Origin: a virus
Length of the DNA stretch: 64,000 nucleotides
Strand: one strand, 5' to 3'
Virus record (IMG/VR): IMGVR_UViG_3300046810_000101
Location: 62,001 to 126,000 of that record
The position numbers and the translations under genes were made by a program. Under the pieces are notes generated by a model. That model was not told where the DNA came from and did no database searches. It saw only the letters and a list, made by a program, of their open reading frames with translations. Shown here in pieces: positions 9,301-16,498 of this stretch (its first letter is position 1; each line of letters begins with the position of its first letter).

Positions 9301-9761
9301 GTATTTTCATGCAGGATACAACTTGGGTTCGTGTATACGGATCTAAAGGGCTCTATGTATCGAACGATATCGCATCAACCGGTAACGTAATCGCGTATTA
9401 CTCCGATAAACGCCTGAAAGAGAACCTGAAACCAATTGCTAATGCATTGGATACTGTAAGGTCTTGGACTGGTTACACCTATAACGCTAACGCTTTGGGT
9501 GCCTCGTTCGGATATGATCCAGAGAAACAAGAAATTGGTCTGTTGGCTCAAGATGTTCAAGCAACTACCCCACAAGCGGTAGAACGCGCACCATTTGATA
9601 CATCTGATGTTAAAGGTGGATCGCTAACAGGTGAAAACTACTTGACCCTGAAATATGAGCGTCTAGTACCTGTATTGGTCGAAGCAATTAAAGAGCAGGA
9701 TAAGGAAATTCAAACTCTAAAACAACAAGTCGCGGCACTGATCGCAGCAATTAGCAAGTAA
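6366..9761 (+). CDS. Long tail fibre: gp34-like N-terminus, S74 chaperone C-terminus
   Basis: 1131 aa. Residues 10-150 follow the T4 gp34 baseplate-proximal head: GIDANNEKVINV, AINVQYL, NTVPQFDATRAY, then PVVVEEGDMVYIIDEG. The shaft is a long series of Thr/Ser/Asn/Gly-rich beta repeats (SITLP-like units and NGVNFDGTANI). The last 110 residues are a peptidase S74 intramolecular chaperone beginning YSDKRLKENLKP. There the Ser before DKR is the usual self-cleavage site, followed by IGLLAQDVQ and a final coiled coil (VEAIKEQDKEIQTLKQQ). T4 splits this fibre over genes 34-37. Here one polypeptide appears to span from baseplate to tip, expressed late from 6291. Confidence 0.88.
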   Translation: MSGPQAKPFKARLGIDANNEKVINVKDPSDNTDAINVQYLVAKNTVPQFDATRAYPTGFIVERSDRLYKAKAAISVGAFDLNAWSEIHAFNLWQRIAGAYTAEPGDCLLLNTASSSVTITLPVVVEEGDMVYIIDEGTASTNPIILSAGTNTFNNSGVSTYSINSSDTTQVVFLGGTWRVIRIARPQYQLINSNQTVAPNTFNYVQLAATPITVILPINPIQGQWVVVADGVSNASNYNITINGNGKTISGSASYVINRSGSIVSMLYDQPSGEWKAVSVASTGRRMETLTPLVNQSVFVTLDGTAKTLNLPVSTSVSDGDWVEVITKFQDTVATGSLVVTASGGGFFRMNGAAQNTTTYRIKQRSKTLFLYKGGEWSIFTTNDTTAVPAISTGSMISNSFVTLTGASGQTILLPQNDQVRIGDTVTAVINSTSFSVNVGLQNTSTQILDGGVANLTYTAADNGLMVTYIYRGWNGSKYVWESIVHGSPYLKKTSNLSDLPDPSVARTTLNVYSKSEADAKFLGASGSTAAMALDTVKVGGVIAAQMAQNTATALVGDDPNTTGLNLIVTNHINTPNAGATYWYINTVWTGSISNTSARFQMAYQYTGNPAIEFRQYNPAGGGTWSDWITVSTIVDGSTYNINILGLASTASKLNIARTINGVNFDGTANITVADATKLPTTGGLVTGPISRAGTSVKVYDQVLSKFVGGGSGTITGTLKVVLPVGYNSTMMKMHIGIFDSGTDKSNTELVVGGYNYSGTPAWTNVSASTNGGPTSAIGQTVRFAFDGVNNCILIGTTTSVWAYPSVTVKDVNLSFTGASLSGWDTGAWDAAVITSETGITVTATAAIDVNIAKLDRSVNLFSGEVQSGGINSYRQVQGNYGTFWRNDGANLYLMQTASGDAYGTYNSYRPLIMTLATGAMQSSSNWTFNANLSVLGALTASGTATFSGTHTFAGTTTHSNWWRSSGSTGWMSQDFGGGIFMQDTTWVRVYGSKGLYVSNDIASTGNVIAYYSDKRLKENLKPIANALDTVRSWTGYTYNANALGASFGYDPEKQEIGLLAQDVQATTPQAVERAPFDTSDVKGGSLTGENYLTLKYERLVPVLVEAIKEQDKEIQTLKQQVAALIAAISK

Positions 9762-9766
9762 TTTCA

Positions 9767-9790
9767 AGGGGCCAATTGGCCCCTTTTTTA
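9767..9790 (+). terminator. Rho-independent terminator after fibre gene
   Basis: AGGGGCCAATTGGCCCCT hairpin followed by T6, starting 6 nt after the fibre stop codon. Confidence 0.85.
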
Positions 9791-9793
9791 TTT

Positions 9794-9801
9794 GATAAAT
9801 A
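9794..9801 (+). promoter_or_regulatory. Probable late promoter of tip-protein operon
   Basis: GATAAATA, one mismatch from TATAAATA, just after the fibre terminator and 33 nt before the next ATG. A separate late start for the tip operon is inferred. Confidence 0.5.
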
Positions 9802-9833
9802 CTATATAATATTCACCTTATTGAGTAACAATC

Positions 9834-10694
9834 ATGACTACACCTGCTGGTCAAATTGCGATGTCTGATGTCAACGTCGAATTGGGCGCTGCATACAACC
9901 GTGCCAATACATCGTTAAACCTTAGTGCGGTTCGGACTCTGGCACAAGTATCGTCCGGTCAGATTTCGATGGCAAACCTCCGCAGCAAATCAAACACATT
10001 TACATTAACCATCAGTGGTGTGCAAAACGGTAACCTTCGTAATATCGCCAACTCCAATGGTTATTCTGGTCAACCTAAAGTTTATCTAATCTTGATTGGT
10101 AACTTTTATTCTTATAATGCTGGTATACCAGCATGTGTTGTTGGGTTCTGGCCGAATTACACACAACTTACAATCGAACTTCGCGGATCTATCCAAGCCT
10201 ATGGTGGTATTGGAGGTGCTGGAGGTTATCAGGGTTGGGGTTCGTCCGGCACTGCCGGTGGGTATGCACTTCAATTCACTAACAACATTGCCGGTGGGTC
10301 TATCACACTTTATATAAACGGTGGATGGGTTTATGGAGGCGGTGGAGGTGGAGGTGGCGGTGGGGGCGGTGTTGTCCAAACCGGTACATTTAATAACCCA
10401 TCATGTTCATGGAGCACTGGTGGATGGGGTGGTAACGGGATGGGATACGGTATATTTCAATCTGGTGGTGGGTCTGGAACTAACTCCGGTGGGGATGGTT
10501 ACGGCGGTACTGGTGGTTGGGGTGGTGGTTGGGGTGGTGCCGGTGCGGATGGTTCTGCCGGTGTGCAAGGCAGCCAATGTTCTGGTGCTTGGCCCGGTGG
10601 TACGGGCGGTTCCGCTGGATATGCATACCTTGGCTGGGGTAACGTAAATAGTTACATCGGTAACACCGGCAACTATTCTGGGTTGGTGGGTTGA
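9834..10694 (+). CDS. Glycine-rich gp38-like tail-fibre tip protein
   Basis: 286 aa. The N-terminal 60 residues (ISMSDVNVELG-type start, then ISMANLRSKS) resemble an attachment module common to phage tail and baseplate proteins. The middle is beta-rich. From residue 120 on it is extremely Gly-rich with aromatic interruptions (poly-Gly near 165-178; repeats such as GGTGGWGGGWGG). T2/S16-type gp38 adhesins stack glycine-rich strands into a polyglycine sandwich that binds outer-membrane receptors. The composition and the place after the long fibre fit that role, but the N-terminus differs from known gp38. Receptor unknown. Confidence 0.6.
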   Translation: MTTPAGQIAMSDVNVELGAAYNRANTSLNLSAVRTLAQVSSGQISMANLRSKSNTFTLTISGVQNGNLRNIANSNGYSGQPKVYLILIGNFYSYNAGIPACVVGFWPNYTQLTIELRGSIQAYGGIGGAGGYQGWGSSGTAGGYALQFTNNIAGGSITLYINGGWVYGGGGGGGGGGGGVVQTGTFNNPSCSWSTGGWGGNGMGYGIFQSGGGSGTNSGGDGYGGTGGWGGGWGGAGADGSAGVQGSQCSGAWPGGTGGSAGYAYLGWGNVNSYIGNTGNYSGLVG

Positions 10695-10726
10695 TACCAC
10701 CAACTATGAACAATGAGAGTATATAG

Positions 10727-11692
10727 ATGACATATAGATACCATAGCAGATGGCGTTACGGCGACCATTTCCGAATGGCGGTCACACAAGTTACCATGAA
10801 TGAATTTGCCATCCCAAGAGCTGGTAGGCTATATTCTGGTATTAGTACACCAATCGCACCGCCATCATCGATCAGTTTAAAACAATCATGTATCAACCGG
10901 GCAGTTGAAATTCTGGCAAAATATGATGAAATCTATATCATGTTTTCCGGTGGTATTGACTCGACCCTAATTGCGGTGTACCTATGCAGTTTGGCGCAAC
11001 CACACCACAAGATTACAATAAGCCAATCCACCCAAGTTGATGAAGCCTGCGACCCAAACGTGGTAGAATGGTTGAAACAGTATTCAGTGTTCGAAGATTT
11101 TTCGATTGATACAATGAAAGCCGTAACCGCTAGAGGTGGGATGGTTGTTACCGGTACACACGCGGATTCTATCTTAATTGGTAAACTTCTGGATGATATC
11201 GATGATCCAGCGATTTATACCGATATTTGGGATATGACCCCACACGATTTGATTGTCAAATTCACCGGGCAATCTGACCTATGGGTGGATGTTCAATTGA
11301 AGAAAATCAAACCACTAACCGATCTAATGCCGGTTGCAATGAATGCACCCAATTTAGCATGGTGGTTGGACTTTTCTTGCCTATGGGATATGGATGAAAT
11401 GAAATTCCCAATCAAATTGGGGTTGAATGCACCGGGCAATGGGTTTATATCATTCTTCAATACCCAAGAGTTTGAAGGTTGGGCGCAACAGGATGCTAGT
11501 CAAAAGGCTGGAATCGGAATCGACCTATATAAATATCAGTACAAAGAATTGATTATAGACATTATCAAGTTTGAACCGGTATGGCCGGGTAAAACTAAAT
11601 CTGCGTCTTTACAAGAATATTCCGCTGATACTAAGAACATTCTACAGAATATTCTGCTTGTTAATGAAAACTGGGAAACTGTTTGGAAATGA
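10727..11692 (+). CDS. PP-loop (N-type) ATP pyrophosphatase
   Basis: 321 aa. Residues 68-80 form YIMFSGGIDSTL, the SGGxDS pyrophosphate loop of asparagine synthetase, QueC and tRNA thiolation enzymes. These enzymes adenylate a carboxylate or carbonyl substrate. Downstream signatures (VVTGTHADS, WWLDFSCLWDMDEMKFP) do not point to one subfamily. No glutaminase domain and no obvious CxxC are seen. The RBS GAGAG lies 7 nt before ATG. It follows the tip protein in the late operon and overlaps the next gene by ATGA. A substrate on the virion, DNA or RNA is possible but unproven. Confidence 0.72.
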   Translation: MTYRYHSRWRYGDHFRMAVTQVTMNEFAIPRAGRLYSGISTPIAPPSSISLKQSCINRAVEILAKYDEIYIMFSGGIDSTLIAVYLCSLAQPHHKITISQSTQVDEACDPNVVEWLKQYSVFEDFSIDTMKAVTARGGMVVTGTHADSILIGKLLDDIDDPAIYTDIWDMTPHDLIVKFTGQSDLWVDVQLKKIKPLTDLMPVAMNAPNLAWWLDFSCLWDMDEMKFPIKLGLNAPGNGFISFFNTQEFEGWAQQDASQKAGIGIDLYKYQYKELIIDIIKFEPVWPGKTKSASLQEYSADTKNILQNILLVNENWETVWK

Positions 11693-11979
11693 ATACATTT
11701 AAAGTAACCAATGTTAATTTTGATTTGGGGACGGTATCCGTTGATATCAACGTAGACCCCCATGCGATTGATATTACCCTGATGGATGTAGAACCCTATA
11801 CCATCCAGCGTACATATTACATGGAGACAATTACACCGTCTGCTGCTGCTACAGCTTCGATGCTACAGATTTCAATTGGCACATTGGTAAAACGAGAGTT
11901 GGATAAATTGTATCCACCTCCTACCCCAAAACCAATGGCACTGAATGAGTTGGTCGGTGTTGTTTGCAATATTAATTGA
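11689..11979 (+). CDS. Small protein coupled to PP-loop ATPase
   Basis: 96 aa. ATG 11689 overlaps the PP-loop stop codon (ATGA). The N-terminus is beta-strand-like (FKVTNVNFDLGTVSVDINV), then come a helical middle and a Pro-rich stretch (LYPPPTPKP). Not recognised. Tight coupling suggests it works with the PP-loop enzyme (inference). A TTG six bases upstream is less likely as start. Confidence 0.75.
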   Translation: MNTFKVTNVNFDLGTVSVDINVDPHAIDITLMDVEPYTIQRTYYMETITPSAAATASMLQISIGTLVKRELDKLYPPPTPKPMALNELVGVVCNIN

Positions 11980-11982
11980 TAT

Positions 11983-12013
11983 AAAAAAAGGGAGCCATTG
12001 GCTCCCTTTTTTA
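11983..12013. terminator. Bidirectional terminator between convergent operons
   Basis: AAAAAAAGGGAGCC-ATT-GGCTCCCTTTTTT is symmetrical. It ends the plus-strand fibre operon and the minus-strand gene at 12014. Confidence 0.9.
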
Positions 12014-12736
12014 TTAGTCTTTTTTGAACAACGCTGATACATCAACAGTCGGACCTTTTGCCCGCTTCATTGCTTTAGTAACACCTTCCTCTGTATACGG
12101 TTGGTCAACCTTTCTAGCGTATTCTTCATCCGTGGTATTTTCTATCAAAATGCCAGTCTTCGCGACGTTACCATGCCCTTTGGTGCGTACCGCATCATAT
12201 GGTGCGTTCTCAAGCATTTCAGCCGCAATCTTAGTGTTCCGGTACTCTTGCTTCTCCAATCGCCCCAGATCGCCGTTGATGTCCCGTAGGATAGTCTTTG
12301 AGAATCCTTTGTGGGCTTTGATGTAATTTAGAATCAAATTGGTCAGGATTTCGTTACGGTTAAGCGGAGTGTCTTCTAGAATGTCTTGGAATTCGGCGTG
12401 TAGATCAACCGGGATGAAAACATGGATACCGATCTTATCGGATTTTGACGGGGCTTTCTGTTCGGCCATCTTGTTAATCGCATTGGTTAGTAATCGAGCG
12501 GAGGTTTTCCGGTCGGCAAAGGATCGAGCGTATTCATTGGTCAGGAACCGCAGCCGTTCGTTATCGGTCTGGAACTGGGCAATTGAATCAATTAACGCTT
12601 GAGTAATGTCAGGGGCTTTCTTCGCGATACCATCAAGGGCGATTTGGATTTCAGACCGTCTAACTCGCTTCTTGTTGGTTCCACCCTTCGGGCGTCCGGC
12701 TGATCGCTTGACTGGGATTTCTAGTTCTGTCTTCAT
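12014..12736 (-). CDS. Ribbon-helix-helix-like DNA-binding protein (putative)
   Basis: 240 aa. The N-terminus has an AT-hook-like AGRPKGGTNKKRVRR. Around residues 102-142 a strand (IHVFIPVDL) is followed by two helices (AEFQDILEDT and NRNEILTNLILNYIKAH), the ribbon-helix-helix layout. The C-terminus is charged. A transcriptional or genome-organising role is inferred. It is the last minus-strand gene before the convergent fibre operon. Confidence 0.55.
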   Translation of the reverse strand: MKTELEIPVKRSAGRPKGGTNKKRVRRSEIQIALDGIAKKAPDITQALIDSIAQFQTDNERLRFLTNEYARSFADRKTSARLLTNAINKMAEQKAPSKSDKIGIHVFIPVDLHAEFQDILEDTPLNRNEILTNLILNYIKAHKGFSKTILRDINGDLGRLEKQEYRNTKIAAEMLENAPYDAVRTKGHGNVAKTGILIENTTDEEYARKVDQPYTEEGVTKAMKRAKGPTVDVSALFKKD

Positions 12737-12741
12737 AATAG

Positions 12742-12767
12742 AAAAAGCCTCAATTAAGAGGCGTTTT
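12742..12767 (-). terminator. Terminator overlapping 3' end of 12754 gene
   Basis: GCCTCTTAATTGAGGC followed by TTTTTC on the minus strand. The stop codon lies in the hairpin. Confidence 0.7.
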
Positions 12768-13014
12768 TGATGTTCCGTTGTTGTCGTTTTAATCGCTTGG
12801 CTTCTGCCGCCGAAAGTTTGGCGTCATAGTCAACCGAAAGTAAATTCTTGGGCTTGTACTGGGGCTTCGCGTGGTTCATTGGCATGAAGGTTTGAGCCAA
12901 CATTGCAGCGATTTTTGCCATTGATGGAATCTTTCCACCACCGCCGACAATCACCGGATTCGGTTGAATTACTTCTGCATCAGCCAGCGTCAGTTTTGGA
13001 TCTTGATCTTGCAT
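12754..13014 (-). CDS. Hypothetical basic protein
   Basis: 86 aa. The start ATG at 13012-13014 is chosen because AGGTGA lies 5 nt upstream. A GTG nine bases earlier would overlap that site. The C-terminus is a basic helix (KLSAAEAKRLKRQQRNIK). Not recognised. Confidence 0.6.
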   Translation of the reverse strand: MQDQDPKLTLADAEVIQPNPVIVGGGGKIPSMAKIAAMLAQTFMPMNHAKPQYKPKNLLSVDYDAKLSAAEAKRLKRQQRNIKNAS

Positions 13015-13099
13015 ACATGTCACCTAGTACATTCCCGATAAGGAATGAGAAAATTGAGATATAGAAACCGTAAATCAGTGCGTGTTCGTATGTAATCAT
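12980..13099 (-). CDS. 39-aa single-pass membrane microprotein (putative)
   Basis: ATG 13097-13099 follows the stop of the 13102 gene within 3 nt. The ORF reads MITYEHALIYGFYISIFSFL..., one hydrophobic segment and a basic tail (YARSRSK). It overlaps the next gene by 35 nt in another frame. No strong RBS is seen; translational coupling is inferred. Confidence 0.42.
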   Translation of the reverse strand: MITYEHALIYGFYISIFSFLIGNVLGDMYARSRSKTDAG

Positions 13100-13101
13100 T
13101 A

Positions 13102-13320
13102 CTATTTAATCGGGTCAGCTTCCGATACGATGTGAAGAACCCGCATGTCACCGACAATACGGACATCATGGATTTTCAATGCTTTGGTAAGTCTATTCAA
13201 AGCTTCTTGTTTGGCGCTGGCATGGACGCTTTCTAACGTTGCTTCCATGCCCCATTGGCTCATTCCACAAACTTCCACCATAACTTGTACTCTGGTGGTA
13301 TTGGTCAGCTTAACACCCAT
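13102..13320 (-). CDS. Hypothetical protein
   Basis: 72 aa starting MGVKLTNTTR. ATG 13318-13320 overlaps the upstream stop by 11 nt. It has an alpha/beta look: VQVMVEVCG, a helix rich in Ala/Leu, then VRIVGDMRVLHIV. Longer versions run through the upstream gene and are not favoured. Confidence 0.6.
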   Translation of the reverse strand: MGVKLTNTTRVQVMVEVCGMSQWGMEATLESVHASAKQEALNRLTKALKIHDVRIVGDMRVLHIVSEADPIK

Positions 13321-13516
13321 ACAGTTCATCCAGTCGGTCGGCTTCCGCTCGAAGTTCTTTTGCGCGGTTGCTGTGAAAGGTGATTGCATTTGCAAACAAT
13401 ACATTGTCCATTGCATCAGCTTCTAACCCAGAACAATCATGGTCGTTAGCTACGGCCCGAAGTACATCGGGGTTATCAACCATCCGCTGTACTTCGCTTG
13501 GGGTGAATTCGATCAT
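13310..13516 (-). CDS. Hypothetical helical protein
   Basis: 68 aa, mostly helical and acidic (RAKELRAEADRLDELYGC). It overlaps its neighbours on both sides, so it belongs to the 14608-13102 operon. Not recognised. Confidence 0.6.
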   Translation of the reverse strand: MIEFTPSEVQRMVDNPDVLRAVANDHDCSGLEADAMDNVLFANAITFHSNRAKELRAEADRLDELYGC

Positions 13517-13731
13517 CAGCAGACCTGAATTTCAACGTGAAGGAAACCGATATATTGCTGATAACCGTTGTTATCGTTCCGCAGCTTGTGAGTAACCATA
13601 CTAACAATATACGGTGTTCCGTCCGGGTCTTCCAATACCTGATTGGCTATCGGGTGGGTACATGCGGCGTATTCAAACAATACATTACCGCGCATATTCA
13701 CCACTTTGATTTTATACATTCCGTGGGCCAT
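13516..13731 (-). CDS. Hypothetical beta-rich protein
   Basis: 71 aa from the ATG at 13729-13731 (TAATG overlap with the membrane-protein gene). Beta-rich: MYKIKVVNMRGNVLFEYAAC and YQQYIGFLHVEIQV. Function unknown. Confidence 0.65.
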   Translation of the reverse strand: MAHGMYKIKVVNMRGNVLFEYAACTHPIANQVLEDPDGTPYIVSMVTHKLRNDNNGYQQYIGFLHVEIQVC

Positions 13732-14192
13732 TAAACAGCTTCCGTTTCGCAAAGTGTATAAAACTTGCTGGTCAATACAACCGCTGCAATCGATAGCAGG
13801 GTCAACAGGACCGCAAACACCGGGAACCCACAAACAACCAGAGTCCACACAAACGCAACCATACCGATGATATGAGCCGATATATTCGTTCTGCTACCCA
13901 TCAGGGTTCGTTGCATCTTACGGATATCGGTCGGCATTTTTTCCATCAATTGCATTCCGTATGCCAGTACGCAAACTTCGCCAATCCGAATCAATACCAA
14001 CAGAACCAACATGGTATTGGCGAGGAACATTGCACTTGGGTAGAACACCGCCATGATCGGAAACAGCGCAAAAATCGCCAGCCCCAGACATACATTGGTC
14101 AATCGATCACCAAAGGACAACTGCACATAATCTTTGAGCTTTTCCAACAGTTTTGCACGGTGGATCTTGATATTTTTCTCTGTAAAAACCAT
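13731..14192 (-). CDS. Four-pass membrane protein
   Basis: 153 aa. A basic amphipathic N-terminus (KIHRAKLLEKLKDY) is followed by hydrophobic segments near residues 35-52, 54-73, 106-124 and 126-144. It lies in an operon with stop/start overlaps on both sides. No family recognised. Inner-membrane location inferred. Confidence 0.65.
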   Translation of the reverse strand: MVFTEKNIKIHRAKLLEKLKDYVQLSFGDRLTNVCLGLAIFALFPIMAVFYPSAMFLANTMLVLLVLIRIGEVCVLAYGMQLMEKMPTDIRKMQRTLMGSRTNISAHIIGMVAFVWTLVVCGFPVFAVLLTLLSIAAVVLTSKFYTLCETEAV

Positions 14193-14608
14193 TAACTGAA
14201 TTCCTTGATGAATTTGATTTGACCAACTTCCAACAACCGAACGATTCGTTTGATAACGTCACTTTCGGTATCGTAATAATTGCTGTTACCGGTATGTTTC
14301 ATGAACAACAGTTCGGATACATATTTGTCGATACCGAAAAATTCGCGAACCGCTGTCCAGTCTTGGAAGGTTTTGTAGTACATGGTGTTATCACGCATGG
14401 TCAAACCCTGTTCGATAAATCGAGGGTCCAATCCTGCATGACCACACGCACACGCTGAATAACCACAATCGGCATATTTGTCTTCAATGCCCCACCAACT
14501 GAGATTGAATTCTGGTGTGACTGAGATAGCTTCACGGTCAGGTGCCCACTGTTTGGTGATAACTTCGGTCAACATAGTTACCATCAATTCTAAACGTTTA
14601 CGATTCAC
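14192..14608 (-). CDS. Hypothetical protein with Cys cluster
   Basis: 138 aa, GTG start at 14606-14608 with AGGA 8 nt upstream. A Cys-rich segment (CGYSACACGH, about 48-57) could bind metal. The rest is alpha/beta with DWTAVREFFGID. Overlaps the membrane-protein gene by one base. Confidence 0.65.
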   Translation of the reverse strand: MNRKRLELMVTMLTEVITKQWAPDREAISVTPEFNLSWWGIEDKYADCGYSACACGHAGLDPRFIEQGLTMRDNTMYYKTFQDWTAVREFFGIDKYVSELLFMKHTGNSNYYDTESDVIKRIVRLLEVGQIKFIKEFS

Positions 14609-14663
14609 GATCTAATTCCTATTAATTGATCACTTCGGCCTGTTACCAGAGACTGTATGGGTC

Positions 14664-15713
14664 TTACCGCCGACTAGAAGAACGGCTAGGGCTTGCGGAG
14701 CGAGACGGGGTATACGACGACCGGCTAGGGCTCGCAGAAGGCTTGTAGCCGCTCGAAGAACCACCGGAGCTGTAACCACTCGAACTCGCCGGTTTCGCGG
14801 CCTGTGTAGTGTTAGCGGAGCTTCCCCAGTACGAATTAGTCTGAGCCGCTGGTTTCGGTTGTGCAGCCGGTTGCGCCTTCGGTTTTTCGTTCCAGTAGGA
14901 ATTAACCTGTGGGTTGGTCAAAGGTTTTGCCGCTACCTGTTTCGGTTGCTGGTATTGCGCAACTTGTCGGTTAGCAGGACTCGCCAATGTTTTGGGTTGA
15001 TTATATGCAGACGGTGCAACCACCCGAGGCTTGTAGCCGGTCTGAGCCTGATAGGCTTTCGCCGCAGGGCTTTCAGGGTTTTTGTATACCTGTTTCACGT
15101 TACGAACATTGGTCGTGTGATACTGATTCACGACGGTTGTACGTTCACGGCGATAATCGTTGTCATCGTTGTAGTAACGATTGCTATAACCCGGATGGGA
15201 ATCGCGATAGCGATCATAGCCACCATTGTTGTTCATAGCGTTCGCCAGCAACATACCGGCACCGGCACCAGCCACCAAAGGCCAAATGGTTTCAGAAACG
15301 CCGCTAGACGCCGCCTGAGCCGGTTGGTTGTTGATGATCACCGGTTGACCATTCGGACCCTGTTGATACTGGGGCTGTTGTGGTTGTACCGGTTGTGGTG
15401 GGTTGTCACGAACAACGTGAAGAACCCGATCACCCTTTTCATTGAACCCGTAATAGGCATCACGAACCAGTGGGTCACCCTTTTTCAGTTCGGTAATGAC
15501 ACCAGCCAACTCTTTGTCATCAGCCGCAGCCTGTTCAGCCGCCAGCTTTTCGGCCTCGGCTTCTTCCTGTTTGGCCTGTTCCTGATCAGCTTGCAGCTTC
15601 TGAAAGGCCGCTGCCTGAGCTTCCATTCGCAATTGTTCATCACTCTTACCACAACCGGTCAAGCTGGTGGCGAGGATTGATGTAATCATGAGTGCAATCA
15701 GTGTCTTTTTCAT
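14664..15713 (-). CDS. Large phage-encoded lipoprotein
   Basis: 349 aa. There is a signal peptide with lipobox LTGC (Cys21). A helical Gln/Glu/Ala-rich segment (residues 25-75) is probably coiled coil. A Gln/Pro-rich linker, a hydrophobic Gly/Ala patch (WPLVAGAGAGMLLANAM) and a low-complexity tail with repeated NSYW follow, ending in Ser/Arg repeats (SPSRSS). Lipid anchoring in the envelope is inferred from the lipobox. Superinfection exclusion, lysis control or envelope remodelling are all possible. Coupled to the 15710 gene (TGTGTACA region). Confidence 0.75.
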   Translation of the reverse strand: MKKTLIALMITSILATSLTGCGKSDEQLRMEAQAAAFQKLQADQEQAKQEEAEAEKLAAEQAAADDKELAGVITELKKGDPLVRDAYYGFNEKGDRVLHVVRDNPPQPVQPQQPQYQQGPNGQPVIINNQPAQAASSGVSETIWPLVAGAGAGMLLANAMNNNGGYDRYRDSHPGYSNRYYNDDNDYRRERTTVVNQYHTTNVRNVKQVYKNPESPAAKAYQAQTGYKPRVVAPSAYNQPKTLASPANRQVAQYQQPKQVAAKPLTNPQVNSYWNEKPKAQPAAQPKPAAQTNSYWGSSANTTQAAKPASSSGYSSGGSSSGYKPSASPSRSSYTPSRSASPSRSSSRR

Positions 15714-15967
15714 TGTGTGTACAATTCCCGTTTGTGTAGGTCGCGAAGGTCTTGGACGGCTAGTTTGTTGGCGGTCATCAACCCTTCACCTTGAGAACGA
15801 TAATGCGCCATTCTGTCACGAATGTAAAGCGTATTTTGTTCTTTTCTTGTAGCTTTCCATCGGTCGAAGGAAATACCGCTGACATCCTGCAATTCCTTGA
15901 TGTCGGCTTGCATCTTGGCAAGTGTTTCGGTCAGTTCCTTTACCTTATACATCAAATCGGTAATCAT
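15710..15967 (-). CDS. Hypothetical coiled-coil protein
   Basis: 85 aa with heptad-like VKELTETLAKMQADIKELQ near the N-terminus. ATGA overlap with the macro-domain gene. It may partner the lipoprotein or the macro-domain protein (inference). Confidence 0.65.
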   Translation of the reverse strand: MITDLMYKVKELTETLAKMQADIKELQDVSGISFDRWKATRKEQNTLYIRDRMAHYRSQGEGLMTANKLAVQDLRDLHKRELYTQ

Positions 15968-16440
15968 CGATATTCTACCAGAATTAATTCAGTCCCTTCC
16001 ATACCATCAAATTCATCTTTGATGATTTCACTGATCACATTCCAGCTACCACCACCCAAACCAGCCCCAATCAATGGGAAATACAGGCGTTTTGGTGGCT
16101 CAAGCATGACTTTGAAGCCTTCACGGATTTGACGGCAGCACTCGGCTACAGCGTCATACTTCACGTAACGTTTACCGTCTTTGCCATAGAAGTTCTGAGT
16201 TATAGCGTTGATTATGATCACGCCGGTTTTATCAAAATAGGGAATGATTTCCCCCAATACCAACCCACCATGTAGGTCGTATTTGTTTCGATAGACGGTA
16301 TAGGCACCCGGATAACGGGTCTTGACTTCTAGTGCGATACCAGATCCCATCACTCCAAGGTTGTTACAGCCATGCATCATGGCATCACCCGGTTTCATAA
16401 AATCAAATAGGTTGCCGAATACAGTACGATATTCCATCAT
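15964..16440 (-). CDS. Macro-domain ADP-ribose-binding protein
   Basis: 158 aa, a single macro domain. GNLFD near the N-terminus, HGCNNLGVMGSGIALEVK (ADP-ribose loop 1, residues 23-40) and FPLIGAGLGGGSWNVISEII (loop 2) are diagnostic. Family members bind ADP-ribose or hydrolyse its esters and protein adducts. A phage copy could reverse host toxin or defence ADP-ribosylation, or process ADP-ribose phosphates. Catalysis cannot be judged from motifs alone. Confidence 0.85.
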   Translation of the reverse strand: MMEYRTVFGNLFDFMKPGDAMMHGCNNLGVMGSGIALEVKTRYPGAYTVYRNKYDLHGGLVLGEIIPYFDKTGVIIINAITQNFYGKDGKRYVKYDAVAECCRQIREGFKVMLEPPKRLYFPLIGAGLGGGSWNVISEIIKDEFDGMEGTELILVEYR

Positions 16441-16451
16441 ATTACCTCAAA

Positions 16452-16475
16452 GAAAAGGAGGCTTGCGCCTCCTTT
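16452..16475 (-). terminator. Terminator after 16499 gene
   Basis: AAAGGAGGC-GCAA-GCCTCCTTTT on the minus strand, between the 16499 and macro-domain genes. Confidence 0.8.
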
Positions 16476-16498
16476 ATTGGATCAATTACGGGTTGGGA

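Noticed and set aside
10321-10713. Several open frames on both strands over the glycine-rich tip gene
   Set aside because: All arise from GGT/GGN repeats of the real frame.
14859-15680. 273-codon plus-strand frame opposite the lipoprotein gene
   Set aside because: Mirror of the repetitive Ser/Gln/Pro codons of the lipoprotein; no start signal.
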